Shown here: positions 1 through 8,321 of the stretch, one piece after another
Numbering within the stretch: the first letter of the stretch is position 1
Layout: each line of letters opens with the position of its first letter
Origin: Cyanobacteria bacterium SZAS-4
Lineage (GTDB): Bacteria; Cyanobacteriota; Vampirovibrionia; Obscuribacterales; Obscuribacteraceae
DNA: 64,000 nt
Reading direction: 5' to 3'
Assembly (NCBI GenBank): GCA_018266255.1
Contig: JAFEAT010000020.1
Location: 1-64,000 of the forward strand
The notes under the pieces: generated by a model
What the model was told of the DNA's origin: nothing
The model's input: only the letters and a program-made list of their open reading frames with translations
The model's database searches: none
Made by a program: the position numbers and the translations under genes

Positions 1-1342
1 GTGGAGGAGGTGGTGGAGGAGGAGGTGGTGGTGGTGGTGGTGGAGGAGGTGGTGGTGGAGGTGGGAGTGGTGGTGGTGGCGGTGGTGGCGGAGGAGGAGG
101 TGGCGGTGGTGGAGGCGGTGGAGGTGGAGGTGGTGGCGGTGGTGGAGGTGGAGGAGGTGGCGGTGGTGGTGGCGGTGGTGGTGGTGGCGGTGGTGGTGGT
201 GGTGGTGGTGGTGGTGGTGGTGGTGGTGGCGGAGGAGGTGGTGGTGGTGGCGGTGGTGGTGGCGCTGCCGTCAAATTAGCCATCAATGTTTGCATCTGTG
301 GTGTGTCGCCCTGACCGGGTTGGGGTTCGATCAGGAAGATGTAGTTTGATGGATACCATGCCCCGGCAGTCCAATATGCGTAACCGGTCCATTGATCTGG
401 ATTGGCGTGCATGTATTGCAACATGGCAGCCAAACTGGCGTTTGCTCCAGCAGCCGATGTGACACCAATTTCGCTCAAGAATGCAGTTTTGCCATTCGCT
501 CGTAGCCAATCAGTGAAGCTGCTAAGTGTGGCTACTGCATCAGTTGGGCTGAGATAATCAGTGTGCGTTCCGGAGCCGTCATAGTCTAGATATTGGTGCA
601 CATCGTAAGACCAATTATTCATCGGGTCTGTAATCTTGATCATGTCGGCAGCATTCAAAGACAAGAAATTTACCGGGTGCATCCAATACGTAGATGGCAC
701 CAAGATCAAGTTGGACGCGCCAGTTGCACGAATCGAATTAATAGCAGCTTGAGAAGAAGCGAGCCAGGTGGCAGAAGTCATGCTACTGCCGACCGGCTCG
801 TTCATCAATCCGAAAATCACCTTCGGATTGCTTGCGTAGTGCGCAGCCATTTTTGCCCAAAAATCAGCAAACATAGAGTTTGGCTGGCCTCCCGGCACAC
901 CAACAGTGGTGCCAAAATATGCACCATAGTTATGTGGATCGATAATTGTCGAAAGTCCTTTGGAAGTTGCATATGCAACTACCGCGTCCAGTCTCGCCAA
1001 TTCCGCCGGTGTGATTGCCCCATTGACAGTGGGTTGCATGCGCTCCCAGGAGAATGGTACGCGGATTACAGTCAGACCTTTCGACGCGAAATAGTCTATC
1101 TCCGAATTAGATGGATAGACGTAATTAGTGTTATAGATGCCTGGAACTGTCGTAAGATTGAACTCGCCCCCAGAGATGTTAACACCCTGAAGGTTCATGC
1201 CTCCACCACCGGCGAAGGCTGGTAACGTCAGACCGAATGAGGCTGCCAGCAGCATTCCTGCACATGACAGTGATGACAAATGCAAATTTTGTCGCAACAT
1301 CGGAATCGCATTTTTGCGATCGATTCGTTTTCGAATTGACAT
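1..1342 (-). CDS. Secreted GH5 cellulase (endoglucanase) with polyproline C-terminal tract, partial
   Basis: Predicted secreted endo-beta-1,4-glucanase of glycoside hydrolase family 5, cleaving cellulose or related beta-glucans outside the cell. The start ATG at 1342 follows AGGAG; residues 1-44 form a signal peptide ending near LPAFA. The catalytic domain (about 50-355) shows IRVPFSWERMQP, the acid/base Glu in MNEPVG (E182) and the nucleophile Glu in SEIGVT (E291); VHQYLDYDGSGTH is typical of GH5 endoglucanases close to subfamily 5. From residue 361 to the window edge 86 of 87 codons are proline, with one Leu. The tract probably links to a further C-terminal domain, such as a carbohydrate-binding module, outside the window. 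The gene is cut at its 3' end by the window start. It is divergent from the protease gene at 1683. Confidence 0.9.
   Translation of the reverse strand, partial: MSIRKRIDRKNAIPMLRQNLHLSSLSCAGMLLAASFGLTLPAFAGGGGMNLQGVNISGGEFNLTTVPGIYNTNYVYPSNSEIDYFASKGLTVIRVPFSWERMQPTVNGAITPAELARLDAVVAYATSKGLSTIIDPHNYGAYFGTTVGVPGGQPNSMFADFWAKMAAHYASNPKVIFGLMNEPVGSSMTSATWLASSQAAINSIRATGASNLILVPSTYWMHPVNFLSLNAADMIKITDPMNNWSYDVHQYLDYDGSGTHTDYLSPTDAVATLSSFTDWLRANGKTAFLSEIGVTSAAGANASLAAMLQYMHANPDQWTGYAYWTAGAWYPSNYIFLIEPQPGQGDTPQMQTLMANLTAAPPPPPPPPPPPPPPPPPPPPPPPPPPPPPPPPPPPPPPPPPPPPPPPPPPPPPPPPPPPPPPPPPLPPPPPPPPPPPPPPPPPPPPP
2..262 (-). repeat. Polyproline-encoding low-complexity tract
   Basis: A CCN-triplet tract on the minus strand (GGN triplets as written) inside the cellulase frame. 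It encodes 86 Pro and 1 Leu and mixes CCA, CCT and CCG codons, so it is not a pure trinucleotide microsatellite. It continues past the window edge. Confidence 0.9.
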
Positions 1343-1682
1343 ACTTTTACTCCTAAATGAGTATGCTGCGATCTAAATGAGTCGCAACAAGTCGATCGGA
1401 TCGGCCAGGCAATCCAAAGGACGTGGAATTCATTTCCAGGAGTTATGTATTCCTTACGCCCGCAAAAATTCGATTCATAACACTTTTGAGGGAAACCGGC
1501 ATATGTTCGTAACGATAAGCCAGTTGCCGTTCTCCAGCCCTCGTTATTGTGTAACCCATAGGGAAATATGGGGTGTCCTGATGAAATTTTTGGGACTGCT
1601 GCAAATAACGTATTTTCCCCAATGCCTATTTTGAGGAATTGCATACCATAGTTAATCTCCTGGCAAAATTTGGAAGGGCGAT
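1343..1682. other. Divergent intergenic region
   Basis: 340 bases between the cellulase and the protease, which are divergently transcribed, so both promoters should lie here. I see no convincing gene. A short inverted repeat near 1554-1574 (ACCCATA, six-base loop, TATGGGGT) could form a hairpin. No sigma-70 box could be assigned with confidence. Confidence 0.4.
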
Positions 1683-2759
1683 ATGGCGGCCGACCGCGTA
1701 CACGAGTCATCGGACTCGTCTAAGAGTGCAACCCCACTCCAGTGGATCAGTGATACCGCTTCAGATGCATGGAGCGGTGCCACCAAATTTGTAAGCGAGC
1801 ATCCTCTCATTGCAACTACGGCTGCCGTCGTCGGTACCGCCGCCGCTATAGCTGTTCTTAAGAGTAACGCCGGTGCCATTGCAGAAGTTGCAGCGACCGG
1901 TTCCAAACCAGCGCTTGAATCTCTGGCTGGAAAGGGACTGATGCAGGGTGAGTCTGCGCTGATCAAAAATGTTGGTGGAGAATTAGCACCAGTCTGGATT
2001 AATGGAACTGAGAAAGTTACACCCAGCGGCATTCATTTGATTACGACCGATTTAAGTGGACTTGGTGGCGCAGGTCAACTGGTTGATGCATTTCCACAAG
2101 TTCCGAAACTAGTAGTTTCAGATCCAATATTTCGAGCAGGCGGTCTGGTTACCAACTTTGATGGAAACCTGGGAGCGCTGTATGAATCAGCCTCTAACAG
2201 CGTCGTTCGACTGCAGGTTACTCGAGCTGAAGGTGCTGCTACACTTGCGAAGACTGGTTCTGGTTACTTTAATCCGCAAGGCGAGATCGTTACCGCACAT
2301 CATGTAATTAGTGGTGGCGAAGAGATCAATGTCTTTGGAAATGCATTTGGGAAGCCATTGCGCGCAGTGGTCAAATCAGCTGATCCCGCAAACGACTTGG
2401 CTGTTTTAAAATTGGTTGATCCCCCGGCCGACATTTTGAAAAGCATAAGGCCATTTGGCTATCGTCCTCCGGGTGAATTGCTAAAACCTTCAGAACAGGT
2501 TGTAGGTTTCGGCTATCCAGATGGTGTGCACACCCTTACGGCGATGCCAGGCAACTTTTCGAATTGGAAAAACATACAACTAGGCGTCACCCCGAACATG
2601 ACTGGAGACGCAATTCGCTCATTTATGGAAGCCGCTCCAGGGGCATCTGGCGGAGCTATGGTCGATGCTCAAGGCAGATTATTCGGCACAATCGTGCAGA
2701 TGCAACCTAACAATCACGCAGCCTGGTCTGTTCCGTTCTCAGCTATGCGGGGCTTCTAG
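1683..2759 (+). CDS. Trypsin-like serine protease with N-terminal membrane segment
   Basis: Serine endopeptidase of the chymotrypsin/DegP-like fold. The charged N-terminus is followed by one hydrophobic segment (about residues 40-60) that could anchor it in the membrane. A linker of some 100 residues of unknown fold comes next, then the protease domain from about 175. The triad is visible: His in VTAHHV (H206 or H207), Asp in ANDLAVLKL (D238) and Ser in GASGGAM (S322). No PDZ domain follows, unlike HtrA/DegP; the protein ends about 35 residues after the serine. The start ATG follows GGAAGGG. Its stop abuts the stop of the convergent TPR-DUF1963 gene. Confidence 0.85.
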   Translation: MAADRVHESSDSSKSATPLQWISDTASDAWSGATKFVSEHPLIATTAAVVGTAAAIAVLKSNAGAIAEVAATGSKPALESLAGKGLMQGESALIKNVGGELAPVWINGTEKVTPSGIHLITTDLSGLGGAGQLVDAFPQVPKLVVSDPIFRAGGLVTNFDGNLGALYESASNSVVRLQVTRAEGAATLAKTGSGYFNPQGEIVTAHHVISGGEEINVFGNAFGKPLRAVVKSADPANDLAVLKLVDPPADILKSIRPFGYRPPGELLKPSEQVVGFGYPDGVHTLTAMPGNFSNWKNIQLGVTPNMTGDAIRSFMEAAPGASGGAMVDAQGRLFGTIVQMQPNNHAAWSVPFSAMRGF

Positions 2760-3884
2760 TTAGTAACACTGCAATTCGAGCCAGACAGCGCTGAAATCAA
2801 GTTTTTTCAAAGCGTGTTCATCGATGCAAAAATATAACGTACCGTTGTCGCCCCACATGAAATCTAGATCTTCGTCTGATTCAAGCTGCAGAAGCAGTCT
2901 CCAGCGTCGAGAATCTTCTGCGAGTTTCTTTGTCTTGGTTTCATCGCCCCGAATCGATTCATAATCAATTTGCGTTGAGATAATCTCGACCGACTGTCGG
3001 TAGTCGCTTTGTATGTGGTGTGGATAGCCCAGGAAACGATGATAGGGTGGCTCTTCATAACAGTTTTCAGTGAACCGCTCGTATTCGTTCTGAGCTGGTT
3101 CACTGAGCGTGAAAAATTCATCGGAAGCGGTGTCAGGATACGATGGCTCCTCAATCCACTCGATTGAAAAATGTTCTTCGTTCGCTCCATTTTCATCGGG
3201 GTAAATTTCTAGTTCCGTTTTCTTTGGAAAATAGTAAACTCTCCATCCATCTTTGTCTGCTACCGACGAGCCCCAGGGCTGATCTTCGGTGTCGTAAAAG
3301 AACGAGAGCATGCCGTTTTGTGGCAAATCATCTTGTAAGCTTTCGAAATTGACAATTTCTTCAAAATCGATTTGTGCCAAAAAAGTGAGGCGCGTACCAT
3401 CGGCGCGCACGGGCCATTCAAAATTGGCGGGAAGGAGAGGATCGCCCTTAATCCACGATCTGGAGCCATTTTTGAAGACGGGATTTATTCTCAATGATGG
3501 TCTTTTGAACTCTTGCGCGAAAGCTTTTGCAGCCGTCCCTTTGATCGCGCCTTCTTTTAATTCTCTGATTTCCTCTCTAAACTTTTGTAGCTCGGTGTCT
3601 CTTTCAGCTGCGATCGAATGGCAGCTTTCTAGTAACTTAGCCAGTTCGGCTTTTGTTTCACTGTCAGATTCACCACATGCGGTGATTCCATATTCTGCCT
3701 CACTGACCGCTGCATCAATATCGTTTTTCTTCATCTGAGCTTTTGCCTTGAGCAAATATGCTTCGGGCCTTCTCGTATAGCTCAGGCACATGGAAAAATG
3801 TTTTAGTGCAGCATCGTAATCGCCAGATTCAAGCGCTTTCTTGCCTGAGTCAAACAGTCTGTCGGCTTCTTTTTCGATCGTCAT
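2760..3884 (-). CDS. TPR protein with DUF1963 (YwqG-like) domain
   Basis: Cytoplasmic protein of unknown function. The N-terminal 90 residues carry two TPR-like helical pairs (ALESGDYDAALKHFSMCLSY is typical). A short coiled stretch follows, and residues from about 135 to the end match the DUF1963/YwqG family, with the usual Trp/Pro-rich opening (WIKGDPLLPANFEWP) and FLAQIDFEEI. YwqG-type domains are found alone or with TPRs in many bacteria; their role is not established. The start ATG is preceded by a weak AGGCAGCGC. The end touches the upstream convergent gene without spacing. Confidence 0.75.
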   Translation of the reverse strand: MTIEKEADRLFDSGKKALESGDYDAALKHFSMCLSYTRRPEAYLLKAKAQMKKNDIDAAVSEAEYGITACGESDSETKAELAKLLESCHSIAAERDTELQKFREEIRELKEGAIKGTAAKAFAQEFKRPSLRINPVFKNGSRSWIKGDPLLPANFEWPVRADGTRLTFLAQIDFEEIVNFESLQDDLPQNGMLSFFYDTEDQPWGSSVADKDGWRVYYFPKKTELEIYPDENGANEEHFSIEWIEEPSYPDTASDEFFTLSEPAQNEYERFTENCYEEPPYHRFLGYPHHIQSDYRQSVEIISTQIDYESIRGDETKTKKLAEDSRRWRLLLQLESDEDLDFMWGDNGTLYFCIDEHALKKLDFSAVWLELQCY

Positions 3885-3921
3885 TGCGCTGCCTCGTTTG
3901 AATCGATCAATTATACAATAG

Positions 3922-3955
3922 AGAGCCGTCTGGGCTCCTGGACCCAGACGGCTCT
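3922..3955 (-). terminator. Perfect 13-bp hairpin downstream of LRV gene 1
   Basis: AGAGCCGTCTGGG and its exact complement flank the loop CTCCTGGA. It lies 98 bases after the stop of the LRV gene at 4053. On the minus strand it is followed by a weak T-rich stretch, so it is a plausible terminator. The loop octamer is identical to that of the hairpin at 5060-5093. Confidence 0.65.
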
Positions 3956-4037
3956 AGTCGTATCAGCGTGCGGCCGAATTCTATGTGTTTTAATTGATAA
4001 TGCTTTTCAGTGCTTGGTCAATCGAAGCTTTCAGCGC

Positions 4038-4073
4038 TTAATCGACTGATGCTTAGTGATTAATCGACTGATG
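4038..4073. repeat. 14-bp direct repeat TTAATCGACTGATG, two copies
   Basis: Identical copies at 4038-4051 and 4060-4073, overlapping the 3' end of LRV gene 1. They look like a small local duplication. Confidence 0.7.
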
Positions 4074-4472
4074 TTTTGTTGTATTAGATTGATTCGACTT
4101 TGCACGTGCGCGTTTGACGTTATCGATTGTTTGAATTGCTCGAGCGGCGACGTATACATTGGAGTCGTTGCTTAATTGAACAAGCAGGCACATAGGCAGT
4201 GTCGGATCTTCCGCCATAGCGTAGCGAACGTCACCTGATTCATCGTGAGCGAGCCATTTGAGTAAATCCATTGAGACATTGGGATTGGTGGCAACACTTG
4301 CGCGCACCTCGGGGTCATTGTCCCAGGTCAGTGAGGAAAGAAGTGTCAGCGGGCTGCGAGGATTCTCAGCAACTCTGCTGCGGATATCTGGAGTTTCGTG
4401 ATTGGCTAAAGCTTGGAGTTGGACTGTTACTGTCTGTGGGTTACTAGCCTTCAAGTGATTCTCGTCTATCAT
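4053..4472 (-). CDS. LRV/HEAT-like repeat protein, paralogue 1
   Basis: Small cytoplasmic alpha-solenoid protein of about 139 residues. It has consecutive 24-residue units of the variant leucine-rich repeat type: (D)xxVRxxVAxNPxxxxxLLxxLxxD is seen in IRSRVAENPRSPLTLLSSL, VRASVATNPNVSMDLLKWL and VRYAMAEDPTLPMCLLVQL. Such repeats usually mediate protein binding. The ATG at 4472 sits 8 bases after GGAGG; a longer frame to 4526 adds residues that align with non-coding leader in the paralogue, so I reject it. The closest relative in the window is the gene at 5187-5597, sharing repeats, leader and downstream hairpin. The C-terminal codons include half of a 14-base direct repeat. Confidence 0.75.
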   Translation of the reverse strand: MIDENHLKASNPQTVTVQLQALANHETPDIRSRVAENPRSPLTLLSSLTWDNDPEVRASVATNPNVSMDLLKWLAHDESGDVRYAMAEDPTLPMCLLVQLSNDSNVYVAARAIQTIDNVKRARAKSNQSNTTKHQSINH

Positions 4473-4522
4473 TATAATGTCCTCCGACAATGAGCAGCTT
4501 CGCCCGCCTCTTGCGAGACGCA
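4473..4522 (-). promoter_or_regulatory. Conserved hairpin leader upstream of LRV gene 1
   Basis: On the minus strand the leader reads CATGGTGCGTCTC, GCAA, GAGGCG, then a variable stretch and GTCGGAGGAC. The RNA can form CGUCUC-GCAA-GAGGCG with a GNRA tetraloop. The leader of the paralogue at 5598-5648 keeps the TATGGTGCGCCTC stem arm and TGTCGGAGGAC in the same order. Confidence 0.45.
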
Positions 4523-4854
4523 CCATGCTTGGTTGCAGCGAAATTTATTGAATTTGATTGGTGAGAGTAGCAGACATCAGTTGTTATTCAAGAGTCCGTC
4601 GAGATTGCCTATCTACATTCCGTTTCTCTTGGTCAATGTCTCTCCCGCCCCAACAATTCCATATTAGTCCTCACCTAAGCGGGCGTCCAATATCGGTCTG
4701 ACTATCGGAATGATTATGAATCCTAATCGATGAGCTTGGACACCATCGAAACAGCGACTAGCTGAGGGATTCCTGATTTGGAACTTTCCATTAATGCCTA
4801 CCGTCCAGTAGCGAAGTTGAACAATGTATTCATAATTAGAGGGAGATTTGGACA
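4523..4854. other. Intergenic stretch without a recognisable gene
   Basis: About 330 bases upstream of LRV gene 1 and of the 27-codon membrane ORF. Open frames here are short and have no ribosome site or protein character. Promoters for both neighbours are expected here. Confidence 0.4.
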
Positions 4855-4938
4855 ATGGGTAAAGCAGCAATCTTGTGGTTTATGGGCGTACCAACTGGCG
4901 TTATCGCCGTGCTCTGGTTGTTCGGATTCCTTCACTAA
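4855..4938 (+). CDS. 27-residue single-span membrane peptide
   Basis: ATG to TAA gives 27 residues: a short MGK start, then one hydrophobic stretch containing Trp, Val, Ile and Leu (MGVPTGVIAVLWLFGFL), ending in His. GGGAG lies 9 bases before the ATG. The composition is that of a small inner-membrane peptide, and the Gly-Val-Pro break is a feature of several tiny bacterial membrane proteins. It stands alone between two minus-strand LRV genes. No function can be assigned. The alternative is a chance frame, but the ribosome site and the clean transmembrane profile argue for a real gene. Confidence 0.55.
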   Translation: MGKAAILWFMGVPTGVIAVLWLFGFLH

Positions 4939-5053
4939 GAATCTGTTTCCATTGACCAAAACTTCAAAGCACCGCCTGCGACAGAATTGTTCCGGTCGGT
5001 GCTTTCGCATATGCGCTTCTTACTGGCATGAGTAATACAGTGCAAGCTTTCCC

Positions 5054-5093
5054 AAAAAGAGAGCCGACCGGGCTCCTGGACCCGGCCGACTCT
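5054..5093 (-). terminator. Rho-independent terminator of LRV gene 2
   Basis: On the minus strand a 13-bp stem (AGAGTCGGCCGGG with CCCGGTCGGCTCT) contains two G-U pairs that only close in the minus-strand RNA. The loop is the complement of CTCCTGGA, and CTCTTTTTGGG follows, giving a five-U run. It lies about 95 bases after the stop at 5187, the same offset as the hairpin of paralogue 1. Confidence 0.75.
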
Positions 5094-5186
5094 AACCTGT
5101 AGGTGCGCGCGGCAAAAGGTTCGTAACTGCCTCAGTGCAGTAACACCTGATTCGTGCCAGCGAACCAAACTTTTATAGATTGCGCA

Positions 5187-5597
5187 CTAAGCGGCGATTT
5201 GAACGTAAGCCAAAGTGAGCGATAATTCCTTTTTCAATCGCGAAAGAGTCAATTTTGCTCTTTCTGCTACGAATACATTGGCGTCTACACTCAGTTTTTT
5301 CAGTAGTGCCGCAGGTAGTGCGAAATCTTCTGCTAATGCAAAGCGCACATCTGCACTTTCATCGTTTGAGAGCCAATTGAGCATTGCCATTGTGACGTTT
5401 GGATTGTTTGCCACACTCGATCTGACTTCAGGTTCACGGTCCCAGAGAAACGCGGCTAACAATGACACTGGAATGCTTGGGTTTTCAGCGACCCGACTGC
5501 GAATCGATGGATGGACGCTGTAGGCCAATGAGCTTAAGAGAGATGTATCCGTATCTGGATTCGAAGCGTAGAGTCTATCTCTATTAAACATGGTCAT
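5187..5597 (-). CDS. LRV/HEAT-like repeat protein, paralogue 2
   Basis: Cytoplasmic repeat protein of about 136 residues, paralogous to the gene at 4053. Repeats: IRSRVAENPSIPVSLLAAFL, VRSSVANNPNVTMAMLNWL, VRFALAEDFALPAALLKKL, and a final FVAERAKLTLSRL helix. The two proteins align from MFNRDRLYASNP with MIDENHLKASNP. Two nearby ATGs compete: 5597 is 5 bases after GGAGG, while 5591 is the homologous methionine but 11 bases from it; the frame also opens at 5612 with the ATG that overlaps TCGGAGG. I chose 5597. It has the same leader and terminator type as its paralogue. Confidence 0.75.
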   Translation of the reverse strand: MTMFNRDRLYASNPDTDTSLLSSLAYSVHPSIRSRVAENPSIPVSLLAAFLWDREPEVRSSVANNPNVTMAMLNWLSNDESADVRFALAEDFALPAALLKKLSVDANVFVAERAKLTLSRLKKELSLTLAYVQIAA

Positions 5598-5951
5598 TAA
5601 GTCCTCCGACATTCGCGTTGCTGTGCCGCCCCTCGAAAGAGGCGCACCATAGGCGGTGTTCTAGTTGTAGTGTTATGGGAGAGACAGGTGTGCCGGGGAA
5701 ATCTGTGCAGTGTGCTGCTGATTTCAACTACTCAGGGGATTTGTTAATCCGCTTTTCATTTCGGCTGCCTTGTTCGTCTCTCGGCTTCCATACTTCTATA
5801 TTAGACCTCGTACCCCGAAAGGTCCAATACATGGTTCTTATGCAACTCATAGGCAAACGTAATGGATGAGTGGACGAACTATTTCTAAGCACGTAGAGCC
5901 GCAAGAGTGACATAATTCGGAGTTGCAGGAAAGATCCCAGACGGAGATGAC
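5598..5951. other. Intergenic stretch with LRV gene 2 leader
   Basis: About 350 bases between divergent genes. The first 50 carry the leader shared with LRV gene 1 (minus strand, TATGGTGCGCCTCTTTCGAGGGGCG then TCGGAGGAC). Nothing else is recognisable; promoters for both flanking genes should be here. Confidence 0.4.
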
Positions 5952-6905
5952 GTGAGATATACAGTAGCTATTTGGTCCTTAACAGCTCTTTTGCTAACAG
6001 GCGCGCTGGCGCCTGCGTCTATAGCCGATAGCGCCCCAGTGCGCGGCACCCGAGTCCAATTGGACTGCCCGGAAGGGTTCAAACCGGCGTCTAATTTTTC
6101 GGGATTTGCTAGCGAGCCTCTTTCTTCTTCCGTAATGATCACCGAAATGCCGATTCCGTTTGACGCAGCGACCAGTGGGTTCACCAAGGAAGGCATGGAA
6201 ACAAAGGGGATGAAGCTCATCTCCAAAGACCCTGCTGAGTCAGGGGCATACAAAGGATTCATTATCGAAGCTCACCAATCTGCTTACGGTACGGAATTTG
6301 ATAAGTGGATAAATGTATTCGGCGACAGTTCAATGACAGTTTTAGTCACCGCGACATTTCCTATTTCACAAAGCGAATCGCTATCGAAGCGAATGAAGGA
6401 AACTGTTTTATCCGCACGATTCGATGCGACGGCAAAATCTGCAGATCCGATGGCTGATTTGCCATTCACCGTATCCGGTACTACCACGATGAAAATCGCT
6501 GGGCGCGTGCAAAACGCATTGCTTCTCACGCCATCGGGCAAAATGACACCACCGGCAGGAACAGAAAACAAATCTGTGTTTGTCGTCGGTCAGGCTCTGT
6601 CCGACATGGATGTTGGCGATAAGAACGTTTTCGCCCGTGCCAGGTTGCAGAAGACAGAAAATTTGACCGACCTTAAGGTTCTTGGTGAAAAGGAAACGAC
6701 GGTTGCTGGAATGCCAGCAGTGGAGATAAGTGCTACTGCGAAAGACAAGGCCGGCGATTCAGTGTTCGTGCTGCAAACCATCGCGTACGGGCGAGGCAGC
6801 TATTTTATCATGCAAGGAATCACTGATTTGGCCACCCGAACAAGAATGGAATTTGAATTTCGTTCGATCATCAACTCGTTGAAACTGAAGACTGAAGCGA
6901 CTTAG
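5952..6905 (+). CDS. Secreted protein of unknown function
   Basis: 317 residues with an N-terminal signal peptide (about 1-25, hydrophobic core TALLLTGALAPASIA). The start is GTG at 5952, 5 bases after GGAG. Two similar halves are suggested: each contains a stretch about conversion of strong beta segments ending in a helix near FRSIINSLKL or RMKETVLSA, a layout seen in lipoprotein-like or DUF1795-type periplasmic proteins that sense or bind surface components. I cannot assign a family. It is followed after 9 bases by a LysR regulator on the same strand, so the two may be co-transcribed. Confidence 0.65.
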   Translation: MRYTVAIWSLTALLLTGALAPASIADSAPVRGTRVQLDCPEGFKPASNFSGFASEPLSSSVMITEMPIPFDAATSGFTKEGMETKGMKLISKDPAESGAYKGFIIEAHQSAYGTEFDKWINVFGDSSMTVLVTATFPISQSESLSKRMKETVLSARFDATAKSADPMADLPFTVSGTTTMKIAGRVQNALLLTPSGKMTPPAGTENKSVFVVGQALSDMDVGDKNVFARARLQKTENLTDLKVLGEKETTVAGMPAVEISATAKDKAGDSVFVLQTIAYGRGSYFIMQGITDLATRTRMEFEFRSIINSLKLKTEAT

Positions 6906-6914
6906 GAGTTACAA

Positions 6915-7793
6915 ATGGAGCTTCGCCATTTAGGATATTTCGTTCGCGCCGCGGAACTACTGCACTTCACTCGCGCTGCGGAATCTCTCTATATCTCTCA
7001 GCCGACTCTCTCGGTGCACATACAACAACTAGAAGAAGAGTTCGGGACGCCGCTCTTCGCGCGCATCGGGCGCAACGTTCGGCTTACCCAAGCCGGTCAA
7101 ATTTTGCTCGATCGCTCCCGCAATGTTATTCGCGAGCTTGAATTGGCGCAGCAGGAAATTACCAGCCTGCAAGGCTTGATGCGAGGCACGTTGCGAATTG
7201 GTGCGCTGCTCGCGTTCAGTTTAGAGATGGTGCCAGTTTGGCTTGGCGTGTTCACCAAGAAGTATCCAGAAGTTCATGTAGTGGTCAGCACCGGAACGCA
7301 CCACGATCTCGAGCGCGGAATTTTAGATGGCAATTTCGAGTTGGCGTTTTCGTTTTTGCCCCTGGAAGCAGACGAGATGGATCACACTAATTTGTTCGAA
7401 GAAGAAGTCGTAATGGTTGTTTCAGACGAGCATGTCTATAGCAAACACGAACGAATCACAATCAAGGACCTCGAACACATTCCACTTGTGTTGCCGAGCC
7501 GCCATACAAATACGCGTCGAAAGCTCGATGAATTTTTGGTTGAATACAAAGTGAAACCCAAAATAGTAGCCGAGATAGACGACCTTCATGCATTGCTCAC
7601 CATGGTAAAAATCGGCGGTGTTGGAACTGTTCTAACAAGAATGGCCGTAGCTGGTACACAAGATCTGACCGCCATTCCGTTCGGCCGAGCAACCGAGAAA
7701 CTAACAGCAGTAGCAATGTGGGATCGCCGAGCCCAAACAACACCTGCCGGTCAAGCATTCCTGGAAGTAGTAAAAACACACTGTGGTGCCTAA
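6915..7793 (+). CDS. LysR-family transcriptional regulator
   Basis: DNA-binding regulator of 292 residues. An N-terminal winged helix-turn-helix (residues 1-60: MELRHLGYFVRAAE, FTRAAESLYISQPTLSVHIQ, LEEEFGTPLFAR) is followed by the linker helix and a periplasmic-binding-protein-like effector domain (about 90-290). The length is normal for the family. AGGAG lies 7 bases before the ATG. The gene follows the secreted protein by 9 bases rather than being divergent from its target, as many LysR genes are. The effector is unknown. Confidence 0.93.
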   Translation: MELRHLGYFVRAAELLHFTRAAESLYISQPTLSVHIQQLEEEFGTPLFARIGRNVRLTQAGQILLDRSRNVIRELELAQQEITSLQGLMRGTLRIGALLAFSLEMVPVWLGVFTKKYPEVHVVVSTGTHHDLERGILDGNFELAFSFLPLEADEMDHTNLFEEEVVMVVSDEHVYSKHERITIKDLEHIPLVLPSRHTNTRRKLDEFLVEYKVKPKIVAEIDDLHALLTMVKIGGVGTVLTRMAVAGTQDLTAIPFGRATEKLTAVAMWDRRAQTTPAGQAFLEVVKTHCGA

Positions 7794-7799
7794 AATAGA

Positions 7800-7849
7800 G
7801 GAACGCCGGCTTCAGCCGGCAAGGGCCGCCGGTCTATTGACCGGCGCGC
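7800..7849. repeat. Two-hairpin palindromic repeat, copy A
   Basis: Two palindromes in tandem: GCCGGC-TTCA-GCCGGC and CGCCGGTC-TATT-GACCGGCG, joined by AAGGGC. It lies directly after the LysR stop and may help end its transcript. Related copies occur at 45047, 49600, 55905 and 61256. Confidence 0.85.
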
Positions 7850-7925
7850 AATGTAAGCAGAGGATGCAAACATCGAATTCGACATAAACCAACCTCTAGT
7901 AGGACTAACGCTGTTTTTCTCAACA

Positions 7926-8282
7926 GTGATGATGGTCATCCTCGCAAAAAAGACGCAGCTTCTCTACGGTCCCCGTTCGAAGCCAGGAAAAGTATCAGCG
8001 AAGAACATCGGCGAGTTGGAAGTGAAGATAAAGTTGAACAGTGGTGTCGCAGTGCTCGACGACATGGTCAGTTTGATTCAGTTATATAGGAAGGCAAATC
8101 GCTTCGAAGACGCGGAGCGCTACTGTAAGCAAGCCGTGCAAGTTGCAGAAGCCGAGGGCGGGAGCGAGAACAAGGCTCTGGTGCCGGTGTTAAATGAATA
8201 CGCAAACGTCTTGACCGGCATGCGGCGAAAAGTCGAGGCTGACAAAATGAAAGAACGAGCCAAAAAGATCAGCAAGGGCTAG
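7926..8282 (+). CDS. Small TPR protein
   Basis: 118 residues from GTG at 7926. TPR-like helices are clear from about residue 40 (DDMVSLIQLYRKANRFEDAE, YCKQAVQVAEAE, LNEYANVLTGMRRKVEAD). The frame stays open upstream for 25 more codons without a standard start and encodes LVGLTLFFSTVMMVILAKK, a probable membrane anchor that begins before the GTG. The real start may therefore be an upstream non-ATG codon; the GTG has no good ribosome site. Function unknown; such small TPR proteins act as scaffolds. Confidence 0.6.
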   Translation: MMMVILAKKTQLLYGPRSKPGKVSAKNIGELEVKIKLNSGVAVLDDMVSLIQLYRKANRFEDAERYCKQAVQVAEAEGGSENKALVPVLNEYANVLTGMRRKVEADKMKERAKKISKG

Positions 8283-8321
8283 AGCCGCTGTAACCTCGTT
8301 GTCGAACTTGTCCTCGTTGCT

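Noticed and set aside
1..279. Plus-strand open frame of Val/Glu/Ala
   Set aside because: It is the complement of the polyproline tract of the minus-strand cellulase; its composition follows from GGN triplets.
593..1225. Plus-strand open frame of 210 codons
   Set aside because: Antisense to the cellulase domain, which has clear GH5 motifs, signal peptide and ribosome site.
1377..1634. Open frame upstream of the serine protease
   Set aside because: No ribosome site and no protein-like composition; it lies in the divergent promoter region.
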